In this document: piece by piece, positions 13,682 to 20,567 of the stretch
Numbering within the stretch: the stretch's first letter is position 1
Layout: every line of letters starts with the position of its first letter
Source: an uncultured Blautia sp.
Lineage (GTDB): Bacteria; Bacillota; Clostridia; Lachnospirales; Lachnospiraceae
Reading direction: 5' to 3'
Length of the DNA stretch: 20,567 nucleotides
Assembly: GCA_934364795.1 (NCBI GenBank)
Contig: CAKRMK010000047.1
Coordinates: 1 to 20,567 of the forward strand
The notes under the pieces: generated by a model
Database searches by the model: none
What the model was told of the DNA's origin: nothing
Seen by the model: only the letters and a program-made list of their open reading frames with translations
Translations under genes and position numbers: made by a program

Positions 13682-15781
13682 CTATGACATTAGTTTCTGA
13701 AACTGCCTCATTTCCTCCGTTACATCTCTGACTGCACCGTAGTACATCTGGTGTCCATCCTGTTCTCTTAGGAAAAACGCCTTTATATTAATCCAGATAT
13801 ACTGCCCGTCCTGTTTTTTTCGTCTCACGATTCCCTGTGCGCCTTCTGCCAGACGCATAGATGCACGCTGAAAAATATCCCGCATTTTGTCACGGTCATC
13901 CTGATGGATTTCGTTCAGAACTTTAACATTCTCTGCCAGATCTACAGGATCCTGTCCGATAAGAAGACAATATTTGTCATTTACCTGAAGCAATTCCACA
14001 TTATCTTTATATACATCATAAATAGCAATAGGACCAAGAATATTATTCAGGATGCCTTCACTTGCCAGCTCTGACTGAAACAGTTCCTTAAAACGTACAT
14101 GCTCGATCTTACGCGCCTGAATCCCACGGTAGTCCACTTTTTCGGAATCCAGAAGAAGTGTTTTTATTTCTTCTACAGGAAGTGGCTTGTAGAAAAAGTA
14201 GCCCTGTCCATAAATACATCCCATGTTCAGAAGATAATTGATCTGATCCTTTGTCTCCACACCTTCTGCAATCATGCGAAGCCCCATAATATTGGCCATT
14301 CTGGTAACAGCTTCCAGAATTCCCATTCCTTTTCCCATGGTGCTCTCATCCATTTTCAGGAATTTCATGTCGATTTTCAGCACATCTACATTCACATCCT
14401 TTAGCATGTTTAAAGAGGAATATCCGCTGCCGAAATCATCCATAAGCACTGTAAAACCGGCATTTCTAAGCTTCTCCGCTACTCCTGTAATGACCTTATA
14501 TTCTTCTACATAGGCACTTTCTGTAATTTCCAGTTCCACGTATTCCGGTGGAAGTCCATATTTTTTTACCAGTTTTTTGAAGTGTTCTACAACGTCAATT
14601 GCATAAATATCCACGCTGGATACATTTACAGAAATAGGAATTACTTTATGGCCGTCCCTGATCCATTCCTGAAGTGTCTGACAGACCTGCTCCCATACTT
14701 TTTTATCCAGAGCCGTAATCAGCCCATTGCTCTCCATTACCGGAATAAAATAGCCCGGTGATACAATTCCCTTTTGAGGATGGTTCCAGCGGACCAGAGA
14801 TTCCAGGCCCACAATTTTGCCTGTATTCATATTGCACTTTGGCTGAAGATAGTAGATAAACTCGTTTCTCTCCAGTCCTGCCTGCACTTCTGCCAGAAGC
14901 ACATGATTATTCTCAAGCCGGGTTTTCATTTCCTGACTGTAATAAGCCGATCTTACTGCATAATTTCCCTTCACTGTCTCCTGTGCAAGAACTGCCCGGT
15001 CATACATCAAAGCTGCACTAAGCCAGATATCATCAATTACATATAAGCCAAAAGCCGGAAGGAATCCGGTATGCCCGCCATATGCACGCACAAAACCTGT
15101 GATTCTTCTTTGCAGTTTATCCAGAATTGCAGGATCATTTGGCAAGACCATAACAAAATCGTCACCGCCCATATAGCCTGCAAGGCCTCCTACCTCCTGG
15201 CGCATGCTCTTAAGATGCTCTCCGATTTCTTCCAAAAGCCTGTCTCCGGCCTCCTGTCCGTACCACTCGTTAAACAGCTTAAAATGTTCAATATCTATGG
15301 CCACAAGGCAGTATTCCCCTGGCGAAGTATCGTTTATCTGCAAAAACGCCTCCGTTTGTTTAAAAAAAGGCTCTCTGGAAAAAAGACCTGTCAGCTGGTT
15401 CTTCTCGTCCCTGCCTGTACTCTTTCTTCCCATCAGCTCTTTTTTCATATCTACAAAGCGGCAAAGCTCATCCAGCTCCTTTTCTTCTATATCACTGGCA
15501 AGGATCACATGACATCCCTTGGCCCCCGGCCATGTAATTTCACCGGCATTGATTTTCAGCCATCTTTGCTGATCCTCATTGTAGAACATATCGGTCTTTC
15601 TTTTTTTGTGCGCCAGCGGACAGTTCCTGCATGGCTGATCATGTCCTCTTAATTCCTGATAACAGACTCCCCCAAGTCTTAGTTCCGGAAATTTCTCTGA
15701 CAGACCCTCATTTACATATTGAAGTCTGTACTCTTCATCAATTATGTATGTATTTGTTTTGCTGCACTTCTCCTGTTTCAT
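13682..15781 (-). CDS. cyclic-di-GMP turnover protein, PAS-GGDEF-EAL-PAS
   Basis: A 699-residue protein without membrane helices. Residues about 8-105 form a PAS-like domain with a cysteine cluster (CYQELRGHDQPCRNCPL). The GGDEF domain (about 128-285) carries GGDDF (205-209), with aspartate in place of the usual glutamate. The EAL domain (about 290-545) has ESL for EAL (E327), N386 in SVNVS, E418 in LEITES, the DDFGSG pair (D448, D449), K469 in LKIDM, E506 in AEGVET and QGY with Q526. All metal and catalytic positions are present, so phosphodiesterase activity is likely while cyclase activity is doubtful. A second PAS domain with a PAC tail (about 575-695) follows, an uncommon place for one. 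The ATG at 15781 follows GGAAGAG; a GTG at 15787 is too close to that site. It diverges from the two-component operon. Confidence 0.9.
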   Translation of the reverse strand: MKQEKCSKTNTYIIDEEYRLQYVNEGLSEKFPELRLGGVCYQELRGHDQPCRNCPLAHKKRKTDMFYNEDQQRWLKINAGEITWPGAKGCHVILASDIEEKELDELCRFVDMKKELMGRKSTGRDEKNQLTGLFSREPFFKQTEAFLQINDTSPGEYCLVAIDIEHFKLFNEWYGQEAGDRLLEEIGEHLKSMRQEVGGLAGYMGGDDFVMVLPNDPAILDKLQRRITGFVRAYGGHTGFLPAFGLYVIDDIWLSAALMYDRAVLAQETVKGNYAVRSAYYSQEMKTRLENNHVLLAEVQAGLERNEFIYYLQPKCNMNTGKIVGLESLVRWNHPQKGIVSPGYFIPVMESNGLITALDKKVWEQVCQTLQEWIRDGHKVIPISVNVSSVDIYAIDVVEHFKKLVKKYGLPPEYVELEITESAYVEEYKVITGVAEKLRNAGFTVLMDDFGSGYSSLNMLKDVNVDVLKIDMKFLKMDESTMGKGMGILEAVTRMANIMGLRMIAEGVETKDQINYLLNMGCIYGQGYFFYKPLPVEEIKTLLLDSEKVDYRGIQARKIEHVRFKELFQSELASEGILNNILGPIAIYDVYKDNVELLQVNDKYCLLIGQDPVDLAENVKVLNEIHQDDRDKMRDIFQRASMRLAEGAQGIVRRKKQDGQYIWINIKAFFLREQDGHQMYYGAVRDVTEEMRQFQKLMS

Positions 15782-15828
15782 ATACACTCTCTTCCATTTT
15801 TATATGATAAAAATCCCCATTTTCATTT

Positions 15829-15857
15829 ATTATAAGTCATTCTCTGCCAATCCGCAA
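15829..15857 (-). promoter_or_regulatory. promoter of the GGDEF-EAL gene
   Basis: On the minus strand TTGCGG (15857-15852) is followed after 17 bp by TATAAT (15834-15829). The leader before the ATG is about 40 bases. Confidence 0.6.
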
Positions 15858-15900
15858 CACTGCAATGTACGAAACTTTTTCTCTTTTTTTGGTCATTGTG

Positions 15901-15929
15901 TTGCATTTTATGATTCTTTCTTTTACACT
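15901..15929 (+). promoter_or_regulatory. candidate promoter of the OmpR-type two-component operon
   Basis: TTGCAT (15901-15906) is followed after 17 bp by TACACT (15924-15929). The leader would be about 105 bases. TATAAA at 16015-16020 is too close to the ribosome site to be the -10. Confidence 0.4.
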
Positions 15930-15970
15930 CATATTTGTTTGAAACAGGCTTGAACACACTCTAAAGAAAT

Positions 15971-16000
15971 TCTTAAGATTTTACCCCTTTCATCTTAAAA
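15971..16000 (+). promoter_or_regulatory. possible response-regulator binding repeats
   Basis: TCTTAAGATT (15971-15980) and TCTTAAAAAT (from 15993) are direct repeats whose starts are 22 bp apart, two helical turns, as OmpR-family dimers prefer. They lie before the regulator gene and may mediate autoregulation. Confidence 0.3.
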
Positions 16001-16041
16001 ATTGTCTGATACCTTATAAATCACAGGGGAGGTGAAAAAAA

Positions 16042-16749
16042 GTGGCAGCAATTCTTGTATGCGATGATGACAGAGAAATCGTAGAAGCCATCAGCATTTA
16101 TCTGGAACAGGAAGGACACCGTATCATGAAGGCCTATGATGGCATACAGGCTCTTTCTATTCTGGAAAAAGAACAGGTGGACCTGCTGATTATTGACGTT
16201 ATGATGCCAAAGCTTGATGGCATCCGTGCAACTTTAAAAATCCGGGAAGAACATTCTCTTCCAATTATCATTCTTTCTGCTAAATCAGAGGATGCAGACA
16301 AAATCCTGGGATTAAATGTAGGCGCCGATGATTATGTAACCAAGCCCTTCAGCCCGCTGGAGCTGATTGCCCGGGTTCGCTCCCAGCTTCGAAGATACAC
16401 ACAGCTTGGTGCAGCAGTTTCCAATTCAAGCCAGCATGTTTATACAACTGGCGGTCTGATGGTAAACGATGAGCGAAAGGAAGTCCAGGTGGACGGCGAA
16501 GTGGTAAAGCTTACGCCCATTGAATACAATATTCTGCTTCTTCTCATAAAAAATCAGGGACGGGTATTTTCCATTAATCAAATTTATGAAAATATCTGGA
16601 ATGAAGAAGCAATTGCGGCAGATAACACAATTGCCGTACATATCCGGCATATCCGGGAAAAAATAGAGATTAATCCAAAAGAGCCCAGATACCTGAAAGT
16701 GGTATGGGGACTGGGATATAAAGTTGAGAAAATAAAGGGGATCCTATAA
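16042..16749 (+). CDS. OmpR/PhoB-family response regulator
   Basis: A cytoplasmic transcription regulator of 235 residues. The receiver domain (1-120) has the acid cluster CDDD (7-10), the phospho-acceptor D52 in IIDVMMPKLDG and K101 in VTKPFSP. The C-terminal winged helix (about 130-232) shows LTPIEYNILLLLIKNQGRVFS and the recognition part TIAVHIRHIREKIE, ending in VWGLGYKVEK. Length and motifs fit the VanR/PhoB group. Translation starts at GTG with a strong GGGGAGGTG upstream; no ATG with a ribosome site is near. The kinase gene begins one base after the stop, so the two are tightly coupled. Targets are unknown. Confidence 0.95.
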   Translation: MAAILVCDDDREIVEAISIYLEQEGHRIMKAYDGIQALSILEKEQVDLLIIDVMMPKLDGIRATLKIREEHSLPIIILSAKSEDADKILGLNVGADDYVTKPFSPLELIARVRSQLRRYTQLGAAVSNSSQHVYTTGGLMVNDERKEVQVDGEVVKLTPIEYNILLLLIKNQGRVFSINQIYENIWNEEAIAADNTIAVHIRHIREKIEINPKEPRYLKVVWGLGYKVEKIKGIL

Positions 16750-16750
16750 T

Positions 16751-19567
16751 ATGAAAAAGAAAAAATGGTACTGCAGCCCTCTCACCAAGGGAATTCTGCT
16801 GGTCTTGCAATATGTGTTTCTCGGAACTGCTATTTTTAGCGGACTTTTCTTCCTGGCTCTTGAAATCCAGGGTGGACTTAGACTTTCCGATAATACCGGC
16901 AATTATTTTGATTCAAGTTCTTTTACAAATACCTTTTATAATAATACCTGGGATGTTATGCATGCTGTTTCCGGAGTTCTTGGCACATCGGGAACAAGTA
17001 CGGAATCAAATGAAATTACAGATTTTTCTTCATTGAAAGATACGGATGTAATCGATATTGATGAAGTTTTGAATAACAAAACAATAACTGGAAAAAATAC
17101 TTCAGGTCTTGCCTATTCACTTGATGATCTGAAAAACTGGGTCAATATCACCGATTATGATGCGGATGACGGACAGCCTATTGTAGTCTGCCTTACAAGT
17201 GATTCCTCTGATAATACTTCCCAGCTTTCCAGACACTATTACCGTGCAGATGATTTTTTGAAAAAATTAGATACCGGAGAATTTTCCCTTACTCTGAATC
17301 CTGACAGCTACCAGTATTCCAACATGTATTCCGATTATTATGCAGCTGATGAGGAAGATTTTTTTCAGGAAATAAAAGAGGAGATTCGTTACGGTGCTCT
17401 GGATGAAGAATTTGCTTCTGGAATTCATGTTCAGTCTGTAAATGCAAAGGATGGAACAACTCTTTATGATTACATTTATTCCTATCAGGGTTATAATCTG
17501 ACGGAGCATTTTGCCCCGGAAGGTGCCGACAGTATTCTTGACATTTTAAATACAAACGCATATTGGAACGGACATATTGAGGATGCGTTTACCGGGCTTT
17601 CCTCCCTTCTTTCCAAAATAGAATTTCTGGATGAAGAGGAACAGGTATTGGACAGTTACTCTTTGGATGCTTCCAATATGACTTACCTGTATATTAATGA
17701 AGATGCTGGAAAAGTTATTTCCAATGATGATGAACTGGTAAACAACGAATTGAAATATACTGATAATAATTTAAGCGATTCCTCCACTGATGCTGTAGAT
17801 TATTATACGATGCTTCAGAATATTTTAAGTAAAAAAAGCAATCTTTCTTATATTTTGATTCAGGCAAAACCGGAAAGCTTCACCAGTAATCTGAAATCTC
17901 TTACAGATTATCATTTTGGCCTCTGGGGCTCTGGCATCACCTCCAGTTCCTGGCAAAGTGCAGCGCAAACCCTACTGCCCCGGGTAAACGATAACTACAT
18001 TTTTGCAGCTTATGTGGATCAGGATCTTTTACATAATGATGCTTTTACTGTTGGAAAAACTGTTTTTGATTCCTATTCCGGTTTTATGAAACCTGTATTT
18101 TTCCTTTGCATACTATCTGTTTTACTTTTCCTTATTGCTCTTATATGGCTTACTGTAGCTGCAGGACGAAGTAATGCAGATGAAGAACTTCACCTTTGTT
18201 TTTTTGATCGCTGGTACACAGAAATTTCTGCAGGACTTGTCTTGCTTTTCTGCTTTCCGGTACTGCTTATGATCTCACGTTTAGTCCCTCTTGCTTCTTA
18301 CCAGATAGAACGGCTTCATTATACCTTAATGGATAACTATCTGTTTCTTCCTCTTTTAGGGATTGGCAGTTATACTTTATTCTGGTTCCAGATTGGATAT
18401 CTTAGCCTGGTAAGAAGAATAAAAAGCAAAAGCCTTTGGAAAAACAGCCTGCTTCGTAAAATTCTCCATTTTCTTTGGAAAGTGCTGTGTAAAATTTCTT
18501 TGAAATTTCATGAATTGGGCGATTTTTATTCCAGAAATACCGCAAGCAAAGTAAAAGCAACTGTTGCTTTTTTGGGATTTATTTTACTTAAATATATTTT
18601 CTGCGTAATTCTTCTGAACAGCGGAGCAATGCTTTTATTCTTCAGCCTTCTTGTGGATCTTGGCATTTTGTTTTTTATCATTAGAAGTGCAGCTCACAGG
18701 GATATCCTGATAACTGGCCTGAAAGAAATTTCAAATGGAAATCTACAGTATAAAATACCTTTGGAACGCCTTTTGGGTGATGAAAAAATTATGGCAGAAT
18801 ATATCAACAATATTGGAAGCGGACTGGATGCTGCCGTAGAAAACAGTGTAAAAAACGAGCGTATGAAAACAGAACTGATTACCAACGTTTCTCACGACCT
18901 GAAAACACCGCTGACTTCCATTATCAGTTACATTGATCTTCTGAAACGGGAAAATTTCACAGATCCAAAGATATGTGAATATCTGGATATTCTGGAAGAA
19001 AAAGCCTCACGTTTAAAGGTTCTCACTGAAGATGTGGTGGAAGCTTCCAAAGCAAGTACAGGAAATCTTACACTGAACATGGCAGATATTGATTTTATAG
19101 AAATGCTTCACCAGGTAATCGGTGAATTTGAAGAACGGTTCCAGGAGCATCAGCTTACTATGATGGTACATTTCCCTGATGAATCTTCTATTATCCATGC
19201 TGATGGACAACGGATGTGGCGTGTACTTGAAAATATTTTCGGAAATGTTACCAAATATGCAATGGAGGGAACAAGAGTCTATGCCGAAGTACAAAATTCC
19301 CATAATCAGGTATTATTTTCTCTGAAAAATATTTCTGCACAGCCTTTGAATTTCGCAGCCGAGGAGCTGACAGAACGTTTCGTGCGGGGGGATGTTGCCA
19401 GAAATACGGAAGGAAGCGGACTTGGCCTTAGCATTGCCAAAAGCCTGACAGAGCTTCAGGGTGGTAAGTTCCAGCTTTATCTGGACGGGGATCTGTTCAA
19501 GGTAACGATTACCTTTCAGGCACAGAATACAAAGTCAAAAACACAGAAAACAGATTATGCCGGCTGA
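16751..19567 (+). CDS. large membrane sensor histidine kinase with multi-helix core
   Basis: A 938-residue sensor kinase, well beyond the usual 350-600. Helix 1 is at about 13-38, followed by an extracellular region of about 410 residues (40-447), rich in Asp, Asn, Ser and Tyr, with no family I recognise. Five more helices follow at about 448-472, 492-509, 530-553, 600-620 and 625-650. A HAMP-like linker leads to the HisKA domain with H715 in NVSHDLKTPLTSIISYIDLL. The ATPase domain has N832 in ENIFGNVTKYAM and GSGLGLS (888 on). The G1 box DxGxG is replaced by N860-I-S, followed by EELTERFVRGD, a variant seen in a Firmicutes kinase group. It is the partner of the regulator one base upstream. 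The start ATG is supported by AAAGGGGATC. The signal sensed is unknown; envelope stress or a peptide are guesses. Confidence 0.9.
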   Translation: MKKKKWYCSPLTKGILLVLQYVFLGTAIFSGLFFLALEIQGGLRLSDNTGNYFDSSSFTNTFYNNTWDVMHAVSGVLGTSGTSTESNEITDFSSLKDTDVIDIDEVLNNKTITGKNTSGLAYSLDDLKNWVNITDYDADDGQPIVVCLTSDSSDNTSQLSRHYYRADDFLKKLDTGEFSLTLNPDSYQYSNMYSDYYAADEEDFFQEIKEEIRYGALDEEFASGIHVQSVNAKDGTTLYDYIYSYQGYNLTEHFAPEGADSILDILNTNAYWNGHIEDAFTGLSSLLSKIEFLDEEEQVLDSYSLDASNMTYLYINEDAGKVISNDDELVNNELKYTDNNLSDSSTDAVDYYTMLQNILSKKSNLSYILIQAKPESFTSNLKSLTDYHFGLWGSGITSSSWQSAAQTLLPRVNDNYIFAAYVDQDLLHNDAFTVGKTVFDSYSGFMKPVFFLCILSVLLFLIALIWLTVAAGRSNADEELHLCFFDRWYTEISAGLVLLFCFPVLLMISRLVPLASYQIERLHYTLMDNYLFLPLLGIGSYTLFWFQIGYLSLVRRIKSKSLWKNSLLRKILHFLWKVLCKISLKFHELGDFYSRNTASKVKATVAFLGFILLKYIFCVILLNSGAMLLFFSLLVDLGILFFIIRSAAHRDILITGLKEISNGNLQYKIPLERLLGDEKIMAEYINNIGSGLDAAVENSVKNERMKTELITNVSHDLKTPLTSIISYIDLLKRENFTDPKICEYLDILEEKASRLKVLTEDVVEASKASTGNLTLNMADIDFIEMLHQVIGEFEERFQEHQLTMMVHFPDESSIIHADGQRMWRVLENIFGNVTKYAMEGTRVYAEVQNSHNQVLFSLKNISAQPLNFAAEELTERFVRGDVARNTEGSGLGLSIAKSLTELQGGKFQLYLDGDLFKVTITFQAQNTKSKTQKTDYAG

Positions 19568-19592
19568 ATTTAGGTGAAATATGACGCAAAGC

Positions 19593-19633
19593 GGAGCGTA
19601 CAGATTGCAAAAATGATTTTGGTGGCACGCTCC
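19593..19633 (+). repeat. 7-bp inverted repeat in the kinase 3' region
   Basis: GGAGCGT (19593-19599) and ACGCTCC (19627-19633) can pair around 27 bases. No T-run follows closely. Apart from this and the terminator at 19684, I see nothing in the 226 bp between the kinase and the Rrf2 gene. Confidence 0.3.
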
Positions 19634-19683
19634 TCAAGTTCAAAAAAATTTTAGGTTCAGGTACATACTAAATCATATAAAAA

Positions 19684-19741
19684 GCCTCATAATAAAACAG
19701 TTCAGAGATTTCCTGAAACTGAATTATTATGAGGCATTTTT
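19684..19741. terminator. bidirectional intrinsic terminator
   Basis: GCCTCATAATAA (19684-19695) pairs perfectly with TTATTATGAGGC (19724-19735), and a weaker stem with CAGTT/AACTG lies inside. A's before and T's after make it a terminator for the kinase operon (plus) and the Rrf2 gene (minus). Confidence 0.88.
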
Positions 19742-19793
19742 ATCTGTTTAAAGTAAAGTGTGCAGATTACAGGAATGATTCTGGACGCAGACT

Positions 19794-20228
19794 TTAAATT
19801 ACATAGTCATCCGCGCTTGCAGCCTGCCAGTCCAGAAGATCTCCCAAGGTAATATTATCCACTACTTCATTAATAGCATCATCAATCTTCTTCCATAGGA
19901 TTCTGGTAACACAGGCATCTCCTTTCTCACAACCGCCTCCGTCCGGGGCTACACAATCTACCGGGGACAGACAGCCCTCTGTCAGACGAAGAATCATGCC
20001 TACTGTATATTCTTCTGGTCTGCGCTGTAAAGAGTAACCTCCTTGCGGTCCACGAACACTCTTTACATATCCTGCCTTATTCAATACAGAAATAATCTGC
20101 TCCAGATATTTCTCGGAAATATCCTGTCTGCGTGCTACATCTTTCAGTCTGATAGGCTCGCCGTTATCATTGGTAGCCAGATCTAACATTAATTTTATTG
20201 CATATCTACCCTTTGTGGATATTCTCAT
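19794..20228 (-). CDS. Rrf2-family regulator, IscR-like with four cysteines
   Basis: A 144-residue winged-helix regulator. Residues 1-65 hold the typical Rrf2 start (MRISTKGRYAIKLMLDLA), the helix LKDVARRQDISEKYLEQIISVL, and the wing GPQGGYSLQR. Cysteines at 86, 92, 100 and 106 (C-X5-C-X7-C-X5-C) resemble the Fe-S ligand group of IscR, which uses three cysteines with X5 spacing. The first pair keeps that spacing exactly and a seven-residue gap follows. A redox- or iron-sulfur-responsive regulator is therefore likely, rather than a CymR-type regulator without cysteines. I start at the ATG at 20228 because AGGAGGAATTGAA precedes it; a frame extending to 20258 would overlap that site. No isc/suf genes are visible, but upstream on this strand is only the rRNA operon and downstream lies the kinase terminator. 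It appears to be monocistronic. Confidence 0.92.
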   Translation of the reverse strand: MRISTKGRYAIKLMLDLATNDNGEPIRLKDVARRQDISEKYLEQIISVLNKAGYVKSVRGPQGGYSLQRRPEEYTVGMILRLTEGCLSPVDCVAPDGGGCEKGDACVTRILWKKIDDAINEVVDNITLGDLLDWQAASADDYVI

Positions 20229-20285
20229 TTCAATTCCTCCTGCTCTGGATTCTGTCATGACTATGGCAAAATCCCTCTGTAGAAG

Positions 20286-20314
20286 ATTATACCTTTTAAT
20301 TCCTATTATTTCAA
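20286..20314 (-). promoter_or_regulatory. promoter of the Rrf2 regulator gene
   Basis: On the minus strand TTGAAA (20314-20309) is followed after 17 bp by a perfect TATAAT (20291-20286). The leader to the ATG at 20228 is about 50 bases. Confidence 0.8.
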
Positions 20315-20320
20315 TAGGAA
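20300..20320. promoter_or_regulatory. candidate operator over the Rrf2 promoter
   Basis: TTCCTATT (20300-20307) and AATAGGAA (20313-20320) are perfect 8-bp inverted repeats with a 5-base spacer. They cover the -35 box, the expected place for autorepression by an Rrf2 dimer. Confidence 0.5.
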
Positions 20321-20341
20321 AATACCTTTTTTCTTAGCAAC

Positions 20342-20371
20342 AAAAAAACGATAACCTGACCGGCTACCGTT
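20342..20371 (-). terminator. intrinsic terminator of the rRNA operon
   Basis: Read on the minus strand, AACGGTAGCC pairs with GGTTATCGTT (two G-U pairs) around a 5-base loop and is followed by seven T's. It lies about 80 bp after the 23S end. Confidence 0.8.
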
Positions 20372-20377
20372 TCCTTT

Positions 20378-20404
20378 CCTGTACCTTCAAAACTACATAC
20401 ATGC
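20378..20404 (-). other. 23S rRNA 3' trailer, likely processing-stem half
   Basis: Downstream of the 23S end, the minus strand reads GTAGTTTTGAAGGTACAGG. In Firmicutes the spacer just before 23S often holds a matching CCTTNAAAACTA-type sequence; pairing of the two forms the stem cut by RNases. The partner lies outside the window, so this is inference. Confidence 0.45.
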
Positions 20405-20451
20405 TTTTTCCTTTTTGGAAGTCTTTCGAATCTTTTCTCAACCTTGCGTTC

Positions 20452-20567
20452 TTGGTCAAGCCCTCACCCTATTAGTAGCAGTCAGCTCCATGCGTTACCG
20501 CACTTCCACCCCTGCCCTATCTACCTCGTCGTCTTCAAGGGGGTTTACTTCTTTCGAATGGGACATC
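20452..20567 (-). rRNA. 23S ribosomal RNA, 3' end (partial)
   Basis: The minus strand carries the conserved last part of 23S domain VI: CCCCTTGAAGACGACGAGG, then GTGGAAGTGCGGTAACGCATG, GAGCTGACTGCTACTAATAG and the terminal GGGCTTGACC. The 3' end is placed near 20452 by comparison with known 23S ends, give or take a few bases. The gene continues beyond the right edge. No 5S gene follows before the terminator. Confidence 0.93.

Noticed and set aside
16009..16027. TATAAA as the promoter of the OmpR-type operon
   Set aside because: A start from here would fall on the ribosome site at 16026-16033, and no -35 box lies at the right distance.
1..20567. CRISPR array, insertion sequence, prophage or toxin-antitoxin pair
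   Set aside because: No regularly spaced repeats, transposase, integrase or small paired genes were seen; every long open frame is explained by chromosomal genes.

Overview
The window looks like a chromosomal stretch from a gut-type Lachnospiraceae (Clostridium cluster XIVa, perhaps Blautia-like). The basis is AT-leaning, low-GC Gram-positive gene style: AGGAGG ribosome sites, TTGACA/TATAAT promoters, and intrinsic terminators at convergent junctions. Protein families point the same way: a YesM/YesN-type two-component pair, a subgroup-Ic aminotransferase, an Rrf2 regulator and a Firmicutes-type 23S rRNA 3' end. The genus is inference only; nothing here fixes the species. No mobile element, CRISPR array or tRNA was seen.

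Layout. (1) 1-555: start of a PLP aminotransferase (minus, runs off the left edge) with its promoter. (2) 556-8986: a sugar-sensing and glycan-degrading island. A minus-strand histidine kinase and AraC-type response regulator diverge from a plus-strand secreted solute-binding protein. That protein is followed by a 1209-residue secreted GH78 alpha-L-rhamnosidase, with a perfect 16-bp inverted repeat between them whose right arm contains the rhamnosidase Shine-Dalgarno. (3) 8987-10381: terminator hairpins, a minus-strand RNA methyltransferase, and a 346-bp gap with promoters and inverted repeats. (4) 10382-10824: a 61-residue nine-cysteine protein, a predicted structured RNA and a bidirectional terminator. 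(5) 10825-13625: a radical SAM/SPASM protein and a DUF308 membrane protein, probably one operon, and a TetR regulator, all minus. (6) 13682-19793: a minus-strand PAS-GGDEF-EAL-PAS protein diverging from an OmpR-type regulator and a 938-residue, six-helix kinase. (7) 19794-20567: an Rrf2/IscR-like regulator with a palindrome over its promoter, then the terminator, trailer and 3' end of a 23S rRNA gene (minus), with no 5S gene after it.

How it fits together. The most coherent unit is the second region. The solute-binding protein has a signal peptide but no lipobox cysteine, and no permease gene is near it. Its promoter and the kinase promoter share a -35 region. This suggests a sensory three-component system (binding protein, kinase, AraC regulator) that reports on an extracellular rhamnose-containing glycan and controls the rhamnosidase, with a second control layer at the hairpin in front of the rhamnosidase start. 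This is inference from gene order and sequence elements. The other genes are signalling (c-di-GMP, envelope-type two-component system), redox or Fe-S regulation, and housekeeping.
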